A stretch of 64,000 nt of DNA from UBA2450 sp045226015 (GCA_045226015.1 JBGVBY010000021.1:20549-84548); one strand, 5' to 3'. Counted from the first letter of the stretch, positions 22,357 to 32,755 are shown. The notes: generated by a model not told the origin, from the sequence alone. Made by a program: numbers and translations.

Positions 22357-24756
22357 ATGGGTTTATTTGATAAAATCGCGATTAGTCGTTATTCAAAAAT
22401 CGCTGATAAAGTTATTGCCCTTGAAGACAAAATGAAATCTCTCTCTGATGAAGAGCTTAGAGGTAAAACAGAATACTTCAAAGAGCAATTAAGAGAAGGA
22501 AAAACCTTAGAAGATATTAAAGTGGAAGCATTCGCTGTTGCTAGAGAAGCTGCTAGAAGAACAATTGGCGAATTCCCTTATAAAGTACAAATCATCGGTT
22601 CATTAGCGTTACATTCTGGTGATGTCGCAGAAATGAAAACCGGTGAAGGTAAAACCTTAACTGCCACTATGGCGGTCTATTTAAACGCCCTTGCAGGTAA
22701 AGGTGTACACGTTGTTACTGTTAACGAATACTTGAGTGAACGTGACGCCAACTGGATGGGTCAAATCTATAGATTTTTAGGCTTAACTGTTGGAGTTAAC
22801 TTAAGAAGTAAAACCACAAGTGAAAAAAGAGATGCATATCTATGCGATATTACATACACAACTAACTCTGAGTTAGGTTTTGATTATCTTAGAGATAATA
22901 TGGCGAGTTCAATGGACAATCGTGTCCTTAGAGGACTTGATTTCTGTATCGTTGATGAAGCTGACTCAATTTTAATTGATGAATCTAGAACTCCACTTAT
23001 TATTTCTGGTGGTGCTAGAGCAAGCGCATCTCAATACACAGTTGCAGATAGATTTGTTAAAGCGTTAAAGAAAAACGAAGATTTTGAAATCGATGTTAAA
23101 GATAAAACAGTTAATTTAACTGATTCCGGTAACGCAAAAGCTGACAGAATGTTTGGTATTAAGAATCTTTATGATCCTGAATACGCTGATTTAGTTCATA
23201 GAATTCATAACGCTCTTAGAGCGAACTATATCATGGCGAGAGACGTCGACTACTTAGTCGATGCTGAAGGACAAATCCAAATCATCGACCAATTCACAGG
23301 TCGTGTTCTCCCAGGTAGAGAATGGTCTGATGGTTTACATCAAGCTGTCCAAGCTAAAGAAAACGTTGAAATCAAACAAGAAACCATCACCATGGCGACA
23401 ATCACATATCAGAACTTCTTCCGTCTTTATAAAAAGATGGCAGGTATGACTGGTACCGCCAAAACTGAAGAAGAAGAATTCCGTAAAATTTATAACATGC
23501 GCGTAGTATGCGTACCAACCAATCGCCCAATCAAGCGTATTGACGCACTTGACTACGTTTATGCGCATAAAGGGCCTAAGCTTCAAGCTCTTATCAGAGA
23601 AGTAAAAGAAAGACATGAAAAAGGACAACCAATATTAATTGGTACTGTCTCAGTTGAATCTTCCGAAGAGATTTCTAAACTTCTTACCGAAAATGGTTTA
23701 CCACACGAAATGTTGAACGCGAAAAACCACGCTAGAGAAGCAGAAATCATCAAAGATGCTGGTAAAAAAGGCGCTATTACCCTTGCTACCAACATGGCAG
23801 GCCGTGGTACCGATATTAAAATCGATGATGAAGTACGAGCTTTAGGAGGTTTGTGTGTTTTCGGAACTGAAAGACATGAATCAAGACGTATTGATAATCA
23901 ATTAAGAGGACGTTCTGGACGTCAAGGTGATCCAGGATTCTCTCGTTTCTACGTTTCCTTTGATGATGAACTCTTAGTGAGATTCGCTGCTGATAATATG
24001 CGTAACTTCATCGAAAAGAATTTTGGTGACGAAGCTCTTGAAGCAAAAATGGTTACTAATGTTATCACAAGCGCACAAAAGAGAATCGAAGGTCAAAACT
24101 TTGATACTCGTAAATCACTTCTTGATTACGATGACGTTTTAGCAAAACAACGTCAAATTGTCTATGACAAACGTGACCGTATTATCGAAGGTAAAGATAT
24201 CACTGATATCGTTGACGATATCTTTAAAACAACTGGAACATTCCTTGCTAATAAAGCTGTTCCAGAAGGAAATACAGACAAAATCATTTCTGGTGATCTT
24301 CTTGTTAAAGAAGTTGAACCAAGATTTTTACCAACTGGTTCATTAAAACCAGCGTTATATGACGAAGCATACGTTGATGACGTTGGACCAGATTTAGGTG
24401 AAGTCTTATATGATAGATACGCAGAAAGAAGAAAAGAATGGCCAGAAGAACTTCAAGGTCAAGTTGAAAGAAACTTCATCTTAAGATGTATTGACCAAAA
24501 CTGGACAAAACATATCGATGCAATGGCAAGATTAAGAGAAGGTATTCACTTAAGAAGTTACGCTAACGTAAACCCACTTCAAGATTACGTTAACGAAGGC
24601 TATAAAATGTTCAGAGAATGTTTAGACATTGCTAGTGTTGATGCGGTTTTAAATTTACTTAATGTAAAGATTGAGAAAAAAGAACCAGAACCAGTAAAAC
24701 CTGATGAATCAACAGTGGTTGATGTTCAACCAGAAGCAAAGAAAGAAGAAAAATAA
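22357..24756 (+). CDS. secA: Protein translocase ATPase SecA
   Basis: SecA drives proteins through SecYEG with ATP hydrolysis. Motifs include MKTGEGKTLTATMAVYLNAL (Walker A), VDEADSILIDESRTPLI (Walker B), the preprotein crosslinking domain, and the second nucleotide domain with NMAGRGTDI and RQLRGRSGRQGD-like RIDNQLRGRSGRQGDPG. At 799 residues it ends after a Glu/Lys-rich tail and lacks the C-terminal cysteine zinc finger (CxCxSGxxxxxCCG) found in many SecAs. A strong ACGGAGG ribosome site precedes the start. secG lies at 31.4 kb. Confidence 0.98.
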   Translation: MGLFDKIAISRYSKIADKVIALEDKMKSLSDEELRGKTEYFKEQLREGKTLEDIKVEAFAVAREAARRTIGEFPYKVQIIGSLALHSGDVAEMKTGEGKTLTATMAVYLNALAGKGVHVVTVNEYLSERDANWMGQIYRFLGLTVGVNLRSKTTSEKRDAYLCDITYTTNSELGFDYLRDNMASSMDNRVLRGLDFCIVDEADSILIDESRTPLIISGGARASASQYTVADRFVKALKKNEDFEIDVKDKTVNLTDSGNAKADRMFGIKNLYDPEYADLVHRIHNALRANYIMARDVDYLVDAEGQIQIIDQFTGRVLPGREWSDGLHQAVQAKENVEIKQETITMATITYQNFFRLYKKMAGMTGTAKTEEEEFRKIYNMRVVCVPTNRPIKRIDALDYVYAHKGPKLQALIREVKERHEKGQPILIGTVSVESSEEISKLLTENGLPHEMLNAKNHAREAEIIKDAGKKGAITLATNMAGRGTDIKIDDEVRALGGLCVFGTERHESRRIDNQLRGRSGRQGDPGFSRFYVSFDDELLVRFAADNMRNFIEKNFGDEALEAKMVTNVITSAQKRIEGQNFDTRKSLLDYDDVLAKQRQIVYDKRDRIIEGKDITDIVDDIFKTTGTFLANKAVPEGNTDKIISGDLLVKEVEPRFLPTGSLKPALYDEAYVDDVGPDLGEVLYDRYAERRKEWPEELQGQVERNFILRCIDQNWTKHIDAMARLREGIHLRSYANVNPLQDYVNEGYKMFRECLDIASVDAVLNLLNVKIEKKEPEPVKPDESTVVDVQPEAKKEEK

Positions 24757-25860
24757 TGAAAGACCTCGTTACTTTAAAGCAAGAACTTGGTGCTGTTGGT
24801 GAGAAAATCCATCAACTCGGGTCTTCTCTTTGACCTCGCTAAATTAGAAACAGAAATTACCAAACTTCAATCAATAAGCGAGCAAGAGAACTTTTGGAAT
24901 GACCAAAAAAGCGCTCTTGAAGTAATTAACGAGCTCAATTCTAAAAAGAAAACATTTGAGACTTACAAAGATTTGTCTCAAGGAATAAACGATCTCCAAG
25001 AACTAATTGAAATTGGAGATGAATCATTACTAGAATCATTAAATGATTCTTTTGATGAACTCAAAAAGAGAGTTAACGAATTTGAAGTTGATAGATTATT
25101 CACTGGAGAATTCGACAATCTTAACGCAATACTTGAAATACACCCAGGCGCAGGTGGCACAGAAGCACAGGACTGGGCGGATATGCTATATCGTATGTAT
25201 GTCTTGTATGCGGAAACACACAAATTTAAGATGCAACTCATCTCATACGAACCCGGAGAAGAAGCTGGTCTTAAATCTGTAACCATCAAAATCTCTGGCA
25301 AGCATGCATATGGACTTCTCAAAAGTGAAAAAGGTGTTCATAGACTTGTCAGGATTTCACCTTTTGACGCAAACAAAAGAAGACATACGTCTTTCGCCTC
25401 TGTAAACGTCATCCCTGAATTTTTAGACAATTCAATTAATATTGAAATCAATGATTCAGATTTAAAAATTGATACATATCGTAGTGGTGGTGCTGGAGGG
25501 CAAAACGTCAACAAAGTTGAAACCGCTGTTAGAATTACGCACCTTCCTACTGGAATTGTAGTTTCTTGTCAAATTGAAAGAAGCCAACTTTCTAATAAAG
25601 AAACCGCTATGGCGATGCTTAAAAGCAAACTTTACTTACTAGAAGTTGAAAAGAGAAATAATGAACTTAACTCCATTGTTGGAGAAAAGAAAAACATTGA
25701 GTGGGGCAGTCAAATAAGATCATACGTTTTCTGCCCATACACTCTAGTGAAAGATAATAGAACATCATATGAAGATGTTGATGTTGAAGGAGTTATGAAC
25801 GGAAATATAGATAACTTCTTATACGCTTATTTACAAATGGAGGCCAAAAACAATGGATAA
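24756..25860 (+). CDS. prfB: Peptide chain release factor 2, programmed +1 frameshift
   Basis: RF2 terminates at UAA and UGA. ATG 24756 overlaps the secA stop by one base. The zero frame reads 25 codons (MKDLVTLKQELGAVGEKIHQ...) to an in-frame TGA at 24831-24833, in the classic shift site CTT-TGA-C. After +1 slippage it continues DLAKLETEITKL from 24832. A GGG tract upstream could serve as the stimulatory Shine-Dalgarno, though at a wider spacing than in E. coli. The GGQ loop lies in SGGAGGQNVNKVETAVRITH. Full product about 367 residues. The low RF2 level thus feeds back on its own synthesis. The stop overlaps the next gene by eight bases. Confidence 0.96.
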
Positions 25861-26824
25861 GAAGACCATAACAAGACAAGTAACAAATTATTTTTTAGTT
25901 ATATTAGGAACGTTTCTATTGGCTTTTGGTTCTGTCATTTTTCTATCTGAAGCTGAATTAGTTGCGGGTGGAGTAAGCGGTATTGCAATTATCATTCAAC
26001 ACTATATTGAAACACCTGTTTACGATTATATCGTAGCTGGATTGATAGTAGGGTGTTGGATTATTGGACTATTATTTGTTGGTAGAGACTTCGCCTTAAA
26101 AACATTATTGTCTTCAGTTTTATACATCGGATTCACATTCTTATTTAAGCGTGTAGATTTCTTCTTAGAATTAGCACACCAGTTCGCATATACATATAGA
26201 ATTGTTGACGGTGTTGGAGTCGAAGCACAAGAAGTTGGAAATTTAATCTTATGCGGAATCTTTGGTGGCGTCTTTGTTGGAGGAGGCGTTGCCTTTGCTT
26301 TCTTAGGAGGAGGCTCATCAGGTGGAGTTGATGTTTTCCAAGTTCTTTTATCTAAGTATCTCAACATTAAAGAATCTTTATCTTCATTTATTATCGACGC
26401 TTCAATCATTGTTGTTGGAATGTTAACTGTTTCATTTGACCCATCTAATAGTAAATGGAACCTAAACCCAGCATTATGTGGCATTCTATCAAGTTTTGTT
26501 ACCGCAGTCTTAATTGAAATCGTTTATATTCGTAATCAGTCTGCGTATCAAGTCGACATCATTTCAGACAAATGGGAAGAGATCAGTAGATACGCTCAAG
26601 ATGAGCTTGATAGAGGCGCAACAATCATTCCAGCGAAGGGTGGTTACAAAGGTGAAGAAAGAGTAATTCTCCGTGTTGTTTTTGATAAACTTCAATATGA
26701 AAAAATAAGACAATATATTGCATCAATAGATCCAAAAGCATTCGTCACATTCACTCAAACAAATGCTGTATTTGGAGAAGGCTTTAAGCACAACCATAAA
26801 TTAAAGAAAAATAAGAAAAAATAG
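25853..26824 (+). CDS. YitT family membrane protein (DUF161/DUF2179)
   Basis: A 323-residue membrane protein. Residues 1-220 contain about five or six hydrophobic spans, with the family signature SEAELVAGGVSGIAIIIQHY near residue 30, and a second glycine-rich FLGGGSSGGVDVFQVLLSKYL near 150. Residues 230-310 form the cytoplasmic DUF2179 domain, including DELDRGATIIPAKGGYKGEE. Function is unknown; transport is commonly assumed. The start overlaps prfB, and uvrB begins ten bases after its TAG stop. Confidence 0.9.
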   Translation: MDKKTITRQVTNYFLVILGTFLLAFGSVIFLSEAELVAGGVSGIAIIIQHYIETPVYDYIVAGLIVGCWIIGLLFVGRDFALKTLLSSVLYIGFTFLFKRVDFFLELAHQFAYTYRIVDGVGVEAQEVGNLILCGIFGGVFVGGGVAFAFLGGGSSGGVDVFQVLLSKYLNIKESLSSFIIDASIIVVGMLTVSFDPSNSKWNLNPALCGILSSFVTAVLIEIVYIRNQSAYQVDIISDKWEEISRYAQDELDRGATIIPAKGGYKGEERVILRVVFDKLQYEKIRQYIASIDPKAFVTFTQTNAVFGEGFKHNHKLKKNKKK

Positions 26825-26833
26825 GCAATTTGC

Positions 26834-28825
26834 GTGAAAAATATCGATAATTCCCACAAATTTGAAATAGTTTCTAAGTTCAAGCCAACAGGTGATCAAC
26901 CCAAGGCAATTAGTGATTTAGTAACTGGATTAAACGAAGGAAAAAGACTTCAAGTTCTTTTGGGTGCGACTGGTACCGGAAAGACTTTTACGATGGCAAA
27001 TATTATCGAGAAAGTTCAACGTCCAACACTCGTATTAGTTCATAACAAAACATTGGCAGGACAACTCTATTCCGAATTTAAGGAACTGTTCCCAAATAAC
27101 CGCGTTGAATACTTTGTTTCTAACTTCGATTTTTATCAACCTGAAGCATACATCCCAAAAAGCGATACCTATATTGATAAAACCGCTTTGATGAATGACG
27201 AAATCGAAATGCTTAGAACTAGTGCGATTAATTCTGTGCTTGAAAGAAGAGACACAATTGTAGTGGCCTCTGTTGCTTCTATTTATGGATTAACCGATCC
27301 TGATGAATACCGTAACCTTGTTTTCGATATAAGAGTTGGTGAAGAAATCAATAGACAAGCGTTCTATAAAGCGTTAGTGGACGCTCAATATAAGAGAAAC
27401 AACCTAGATACACCTCCAGGAAGCTTTAGAGTTAGAGGCGACATTATTGAGATTGTTCCTGCCAACATGGAAGATCACACCATTATAAGAATTGATACCT
27501 TTGGTGATGAGATAGAAAAGATATATGAAGTAGATTTACTTAGTGGTGAAATCAAACATTCATATAATACATACCCAATTTTTCCAGCGTATGACCACGC
27601 TTCAACTAGAGAAAGAATCAAAGAAGCATGTAAAACCATAAAAGAAGAACTTGCTGATCGTCTTTCATATTTCAGAAAGGAAGGAAAACTTCTAGAAGCT
27701 GAAAGACTTGAGATGCGAACAAATCAAGACGTTGAAAACATGGAAGAATTTGGCATGTGCCCAGGAATTGAAAACTATTCTAGACACATTGATAAACGTC
27801 TTCCGGGTCAAAGACCATTCTGCTTAATTGACTACTTCCCAAAGGATTTTATCCTTTTCATTGATGAATCTCACGTTTCACTTCCTCAAATTCGTGGAAT
27901 GTATAATGGAGATAGAAGTAGAAAAGAAACGCTTGTGGAATATGGTTTTAGATTACCAAGTGCTCTTGATAATAGACCTTTAAATTTTGAAGAATTCGAA
28001 GAGTTAATGCCTCAAACAATTTGCACTTCCGCTACTCCAGGTGACTACGAATTAAATCACACTGATAGTAAGATTGCCGAACAAATTATTAGACCAACAG
28101 GATTATTAGATCCAGAAGTTGAAGTAAGGCCAACAAGAGCCCAAATTGATGATCTCTTATTTGAGATAAACGACAGAGTTAAAAAGAATGAAAGAGTAAT
28201 GATTGTTACTCTCACAGTAAAAATGGCGGAAGACCTTACTGCTTACTTAAAAGAAAGAAGTATTAAAGTTGTATATCTACATCATGAAACCAAAACACTA
28301 GAAAGAAGCGAAGTCATTTATCAACTTCGTAAAGGAAAATATGATGTCTTAGTGGGAATTAATCTTCTCAGAGAAGGTTTAGACATCCCAGAAGTTTCAT
28401 TAGTAGCGATTCTTGATGCAGATAAAGAAGGCTTCTTACGTTCTACTAGAAGCTTAATCCAAGTTATAGGTAGAGCAAGTAGAAACGCAAAAGGCAAAGT
28501 CATTATGTATGCTGACAATATGACCGATTCTATGAAAAACGCGATAGATGAAACCAATAGAAGAAGAAATATTCAAAAAGCATATAACGATGAATACGGC
28601 ATAGTTCCTAAAACAATTGTCAAAGAGATAAGACCACCTATTCATAATTTAGACGATGATATAAGTGATGTTAATAAATTAACAAAACATGCATCAAGAT
28701 CACAACTAGCTGCAAAAATTAAAGAACTCGAAAAGCAAATGCATCAAGCTGCTAAAGAATATGATTTTGAAAGAGCAGCAGAGCTTAGAGACATCATCTT
28801 AGAATTAAAGGTAGAAATAAATTAA
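26834..28825 (+). CDS. uvrB: Excinuclease ABC subunit B
   Basis: UvrB is the damage-verification helicase of nucleotide excision repair, working with UvrA and UvrC. Motifs: GDQPKAISDLVTGL, Walker A LLGATGTGKTFTMAN (about 41-55), the damage-binding beta hairpin region YFVSNFDFYQPEAYIP, Walker B FIDESHVS, VGINLLREGLDIPEVSLV, QVIGRASRN, and the C-terminal UVR helix pair. Length 663. The start is GTG at 26834 with only a weak ribosome site; no ATG occurs before the catalytic core. uvrA is not in the window. Confidence 0.97.
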   Translation: MKNIDNSHKFEIVSKFKPTGDQPKAISDLVTGLNEGKRLQVLLGATGTGKTFTMANIIEKVQRPTLVLVHNKTLAGQLYSEFKELFPNNRVEYFVSNFDFYQPEAYIPKSDTYIDKTALMNDEIEMLRTSAINSVLERRDTIVVASVASIYGLTDPDEYRNLVFDIRVGEEINRQAFYKALVDAQYKRNNLDTPPGSFRVRGDIIEIVPANMEDHTIIRIDTFGDEIEKIYEVDLLSGEIKHSYNTYPIFPAYDHASTRERIKEACKTIKEELADRLSYFRKEGKLLEAERLEMRTNQDVENMEEFGMCPGIENYSRHIDKRLPGQRPFCLIDYFPKDFILFIDESHVSLPQIRGMYNGDRSRKETLVEYGFRLPSALDNRPLNFEEFEELMPQTICTSATPGDYELNHTDSKIAEQIIRPTGLLDPEVEVRPTRAQIDDLLFEINDRVKKNERVMIVTLTVKMAEDLTAYLKERSIKVVYLHHETKTLERSEVIYQLRKGKYDVLVGINLLREGLDIPEVSLVAILDADKEGFLRSTRSLIQVIGRASRNAKGKVIMYADNMTDSMKNAIDETNRRRNIQKAYNDEYGIVPKTIVKEIRPPIHNLDDDISDVNKLTKHASRSQLAAKIKELEKQMHQAAKEYDFERAAELRDIILELKVEIN

Positions 28826-28899
28826 TATTATTTGTTCGTTTTTAGTTTCGTTTTAGTTTCGCGTTCTAATATATTCACATATCAAAGGAGGATGTTGAT

Positions 28900-31335
28900 A
28901 TGAAAAAGAAGAGTTTACCTTGTTATCTTGCTTTAGCATTTTTACTCGCTGGATGTGGAGCAAATAACGCAAGCGAAACACCAGTTGTAACTGTTGATCC
29001 AACTGTAACAAAAATCGAATTTGGTGAAGGAGAAATCAAAACTAATTACCATTTTGGTGAATCTTTTACTAGACCAACAGTCTTAGCAACTTATAGTGAT
29101 GGTACAAAAGAAGACGTCACAGCGTATTTAACAGTAAGTGGGTTCAATAGTAGAAAATTAGGAAATCAAACAGTTGTTCTTTCTTACGATGCATACGAAT
29201 TAACTTATAGTGTTACTGTTGTTAACGAAATTAAAGAGATTCAATTAAGTGGACAAACAAAAGCGTTCGAAGTTGGTGATGAATTCTCTTTTGGAGGCGC
29301 TGTTTTTGCAGTATACGACAACGAAAGTGTTGTTGATGTTACAAGTGAATCATCTTTCTCTGGCTTTGATTCATCAAGTGTTGGGGAATGTGAAATCACT
29401 GTTTCATATCAAAATTTCACCACCTCTTATGTTGTAACAATTAAAGCAAAAAGTGCAAAAACAGTGAGCTCCCTACAAGTTAACGACCCTCAAACAGAAT
29501 ATGTTGTTGGTGATACATTCGTTAGACCAGTAGTTAATGCAGTATATACAGACGAATCTTCTGAAGATGTATCTGATTTAGCAGTTTTCTCAGGTTATGT
29601 CTTAACCCAAGCAGGCACATATACTGTAACAGTTTCTTATGGTGGTGTTTCTACATCATACGAAATCACTGTTAAAGAAGACGAAGGAAACATTGATGAT
29701 ATAGATGACGGAGATGACACAATTTTTGGTTCATTCAAAATCACCACAAAAGATGGAGTTGCTCCAACAGTGGAAGACAACATTTACACAATCTCTGCGG
29801 CTGGATCATACAAAATCTCCGGAAAACTTGATAATGGACAAATCGTTGTCAACGCTCCAGAAGCTGAAGTTGAGTTATCATTCGAAGAAGCATCAATATC
29901 TTCAGATTTTGATTCACCAATTAGAGTTGTCACAGCAGACTCTGTTGATATTAAAGTAAAGAAGAATACATCAAATTATATTTATGATAATCGTGTCTTA
30001 TCTTCTAGCGACACCGATCCAGAAGGAGCAGGAATTTACGTTGAAGATGGCGATTTAAAAATCAAAGGAACCGGAAAATTAGTAGTTAAATCAACCTATA
30101 ACAACGGTATCCATGGTAAAGATGACGTCACTATTAAAAACGCTGTTGTTTTAGTTAGAGCTATCAATAACGGTATTAAAGGTAATGACAGTGTTACTAT
30201 CGAAGAAACCCCAACAATCGATGTTATTTGTGGTAACGACGGCATTAAAACCTCTAATACAGACGTCTCGTCTAAAGGAAATAGAAGAGGTAACGTTTCA
30301 ATTACTGGTGGCAATATCCAAATCAACTCCTATGCAGACGGAATTGATGCAGCTTATGACGCTATTATCAGTAACGGTATAAAAGAAAACGATGACGGAA
30401 CAACCGAAGAAACTTCACCAGTGATTGATATTTACACAAATAAATATTCATCCTATTCTGAATCCGCTTTAGAAATTAATTCATTAGTGTCTAGAGCAAC
30501 AAAACAAAAAGCTGCTGATTCTGCAAAAGGTATTAAAGCGTGTAATCTCTTAACAATCGATGGAGGAACAATTTACACCAAAACATATGATGATGGACTT
30601 CACGGCAACAAAACAAGTGATAATGTCCAAATCGTATTTGAAGATGGAACTTATGCTACAGGTAACGTCACCATTAGTGGCGGAAGTTATACTGGTTACG
30701 CCAGCGATGATGGAATCCATGCCGATGGAACATTAACAATCAGTGGTGGAGAAATTAAAATCGAAGGCGCGTACGAAGGTGTCGAAGGTAACGTTATTAA
30801 CGTTACAGGCGGTAACACAGCTGTTGTTGCTAGTGACGATGGAGTTAACGCTCAATCTTCAATCAACATCTCTGGTGGACTACTTGATGTCACTGTTTCT
30901 CCTAGTGGAGATACTGATGGTATTGACAGCAACGGAACAATTACAGTTACAGGTGGAGTTATTATCACTCGTGGACCAAATAGTAACAATATGTCACCAT
31001 TAGATGCTGACGGAACCATTGCCTTAAATGGCGGAACCGTTATCATTGTTGGTAGAGATATGACTAGCTCCGGCGGTGGTGGAGGCGGCTGGTGGCTTAA
31101 TCCAAACGAAAAGCCTGGTGGTCCAGGTGGTGGAGGCGGAGGAATGCCAGGAGAAGGCACAATCTCTGTTGGATCTAATATGACTACAACCGCTATTAAA
31201 AATGCTGGATTAAGTAAAGGAAGCTATACCGTTTCATTTACAAATTCCACTTCCACAATTAGCTATACCAATATTTATACTTATTCTGGAGCAGTAACTG
31301 TTTATTCAGTTAACGGAACTGCGACAATTAAGTAA
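28900..31335 (+). CDS. Beta-helix lipoprotein with Ig-like repeats (DUF4353/Cthe_2159-type)
   Basis: A secreted lipoprotein. The signal peptide ends in the lipobox LLAGC (Cys19-20). Three bacterial Ig-like (Big_3) repeats follow (about 33-110, 113-185, 190-262), each with an EFGxxFxxPTVxAxYSDG-like pattern. From about 275 to 720 lies a right-handed beta-helix built of recurring ITGGxIxI and NGIxGxDxVTI turns, as in carbohydrate-binding DUF4353 proteins such as Cthe_2159, which binds polygalacturonate. Near 722-760 is a glycine-rich, tryptophan-containing tract. A strong AAAGGAGG ribosome site is present. It likely binds polysaccharide at the cell surface. Confidence 0.8.
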   Translation: MKKKSLPCYLALAFLLAGCGANNASETPVVTVDPTVTKIEFGEGEIKTNYHFGESFTRPTVLATYSDGTKEDVTAYLTVSGFNSRKLGNQTVVLSYDAYELTYSVTVVNEIKEIQLSGQTKAFEVGDEFSFGGAVFAVYDNESVVDVTSESSFSGFDSSSVGECEITVSYQNFTTSYVVTIKAKSAKTVSSLQVNDPQTEYVVGDTFVRPVVNAVYTDESSEDVSDLAVFSGYVLTQAGTYTVTVSYGGVSTSYEITVKEDEGNIDDIDDGDDTIFGSFKITTKDGVAPTVEDNIYTISAAGSYKISGKLDNGQIVVNAPEAEVELSFEEASISSDFDSPIRVVTADSVDIKVKKNTSNYIYDNRVLSSSDTDPEGAGIYVEDGDLKIKGTGKLVVKSTYNNGIHGKDDVTIKNAVVLVRAINNGIKGNDSVTIEETPTIDVICGNDGIKTSNTDVSSKGNRRGNVSITGGNIQINSYADGIDAAYDAIISNGIKENDDGTTEETSPVIDIYTNKYSSYSESALEINSLVSRATKQKAADSAKGIKACNLLTIDGGTIYTKTYDDGLHGNKTSDNVQIVFEDGTYATGNVTISGGSYTGYASDDGIHADGTLTISGGEIKIEGAYEGVEGNVINVTGGNTAVVASDDGVNAQSSINISGGLLDVTVSPSGDTDGIDSNGTITVTGGVIITRGPNSNNMSPLDADGTIALNGGTVIIVGRDMTSSGGGGGGWWLNPNEKPGGPGGGGGGMPGEGTISVGSNMTTTAIKNAGLSKGSYTVSFTNSTSTISYTNIYTYSGAVTVYSVNGTATIK

Positions 31336-31404
31336 AAAACAAATAATGATTGAATAAATCATTCTAATTAATTACAATTAACGTCAGCGAAAGGAGAAAA
31401 AGAT

Positions 31405-31638
31405 ATGCTTGCTTGGTACGATTGGGTATTACTTGCTACTAGTATAATCATTATCGTCTTATGCTTGTTACAAGGTGGTAAATCAGAAGGTGCTTCTGGT
31501 GCGATTACTGGTGGTGGACTTAACGTCTTCGTTAAAACCAAAGAAAGAGGCGTAGAAAAAATCATTTCTATTCTCACCCTTATCATCGCGGCAATCTTCT
31601 TCATTCTCGCGATCTTGATTAAAATCCTTAACGGTTAA
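31405..31638 (+). CDS. secG: Preprotein translocase subunit SecG
   Basis: A 77-residue protein with two hydrophobic helices (about 5-24 and 53-75) linked by the conserved loop LQGGKSEGASGAITGGG, which is diagnostic for SecG. It assists SecYEG-SecA translocation. An AAAGGAG ribosome site precedes it. A small hairpin (AATGATT/AATCATT) lies between it and the upstream lipoprotein gene. Confidence 0.93.
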   Translation: MLAWYDWVLLATSIIIIVLCLLQGGKSEGASGAITGGGLNVFVKTKERGVEKIISILTLIIAAIFFILAILIKILNG

Positions 31639-31657
31639 TAATCAAATATCAAAAAAT

Positions 31658-31686
31658 AGATGCTTCTTATTGAGGCATCTTTTTTA
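31658..31686. terminator. Intrinsic terminator after secG
   Basis: Nine-base stem AGATGCTTC/GAGGCATCT with loop TTATT (31658-31680) is followed by T6; A6 precedes it, so it may also end the converging acyltransferase gene. Confidence 0.85.
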
Positions 31687-32755
31687 ATTCTTTTTTTGGT
31701 AGCTTTATCTTCTTTATAAGATCAGTAGCAAAATCAATTAGATAACGTAACGCTACTCCTCCTAATATTGCTACTCCCATAATAAATAAAGAAGTATAGA
31801 TATCATTACCGTAACTAATATTCATTCTCTTAAAGAAAGCGTTAAAGAAATCAGATATAAGAAGTATTTCTAAAGATGATTTTCCTAATAAGGCCAAGAT
31901 AAAGATAAGCCACTTTAAATACCTCTTTCCCATATCAAACGCTTTTGCGATAAGAAGTAATAACATAGGAGCAATTAATAAAAACGCATACCAATGTAAA
32001 CCATATTCCCACATATAATCGCTTAAACATGTATAAATAAGGATTAATAATCCAAAAGAGGCGATAAACATACCTAATATGATGAACCATCTTTTCTTAT
32101 TCATCACGAGCTTATCTTTTAATGTCGCGGATATTGTCATTCCTAATAAGAACACTGGGAATCTAGAAAAGGCGATAAGACGATAATCTCCGTTTAGTCT
32201 AAAAGCAAAAACTACGGACACTAAAGCGATAAGAGAAACAAGGAGAATCTTTTTGCTGCTCTTCTTCATGAAGAAATGAATATAAACAGCGAGGAAATAA
32301 AATAACATCGTCGCATGAATATACCAGTTGCCTTGACCTGCAAAGTTCATCCAGAAACCAGTGAAAGTAACAAAGCCAAAGACTTCTCCTCCTGTATAAG
32401 GAGTGGAGTAAACATAGCTACTCACCATCATTAAAACAAATAGGTAAATAAGCCAGGTTGGTAATATCTTAATAAGACGGTTTTTGTAGAATGTCCCTAA
32501 ATCATTTTTCTCTAAAGAGTTATATATCCCCATTCCTCCAAGTAGGAAAAAGACATCAACTCCTCCGTAACCGATTTCTTTAATAAAATTCAAAGTTTTA
32601 TCAATAAAAGGAACACCAGAATTAAAGGTGATCGATGAATGAAAAAATATCACCCATAAAATCATGATACCCATGATAACTGCGCGATATTTAGACAAAT
32701 AAAAATAAGGGGTGTTTAAGTTATTAGCCTTACTTTTATTCTCAGTATTAGTCAT
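31667..32755 (-). CDS. Acyltransferase-3 family membrane protein
   Basis: A 362-residue protein with about ten hydrophobic segments, of the type that O-acetylates cell-surface polysaccharides. The N-terminal signature is YLSKYRAVIMGIMILWVIFFHSS, where the His near residue 43 corresponds to the catalytic-type His of the family, followed by GGVDVFFLLGGMGIYNSL and FYKNRLIKILPTWL. The start overlaps the stop of the upstream metalloprotease gene by eight bases. The gene end reaches into the shared terminator. Substrate unknown. Confidence 0.85.
   Translation of the reverse strand: MTNTENKSKANNLNTPYFYLSKYRAVIMGIMILWVIFFHSSITFNSGVPFIDKTLNFIKEIGYGGVDVFFLLGGMGIYNSLEKNDLGTFYKNRLIKILPTWLIYLFVLMMVSSYVYSTPYTGGEVFGFVTFTGFWMNFAGQGNWYIHATMLFYFLAVYIHFFMKKSSKKILLVSLIALVSVVFAFRLNGDYRLIAFSRFPVFLLGMTISATLKDKLVMNKKRWFIILGMFIASFGLLILIYTCLSDYMWEYGLHWYAFLLIAPMLLLLIAKAFDMGKRYLKWLIFILALLGKSSLEILLISDFFNAFFKRMNISYGNDIYTSLFIMGVAILGGVALRYLIDFATDLIKKIKLPKKELKKMPQ

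Noticed and set aside
24787..24832. prfB starting downstream with a GTG-like codon at 24787
   Set aside because: The CTT-TGA-C shift site and the upstream zero-frame N-terminus starting at 24756 explain the gene better.
26026..26484. A 152-codon minus-strand ORF inside the YitT-type gene
   Set aside because: It is the antisense of a well-supported membrane protein gene; Thr/Pro-rich composition is the expected shadow.
28900..31335. Repeats suggesting a CRISPR array
   Set aside because: The repeated motifs are in-frame beta-helix turns of a lipoprotein and vary in sequence and spacing. No CRISPR array was seen in the window.
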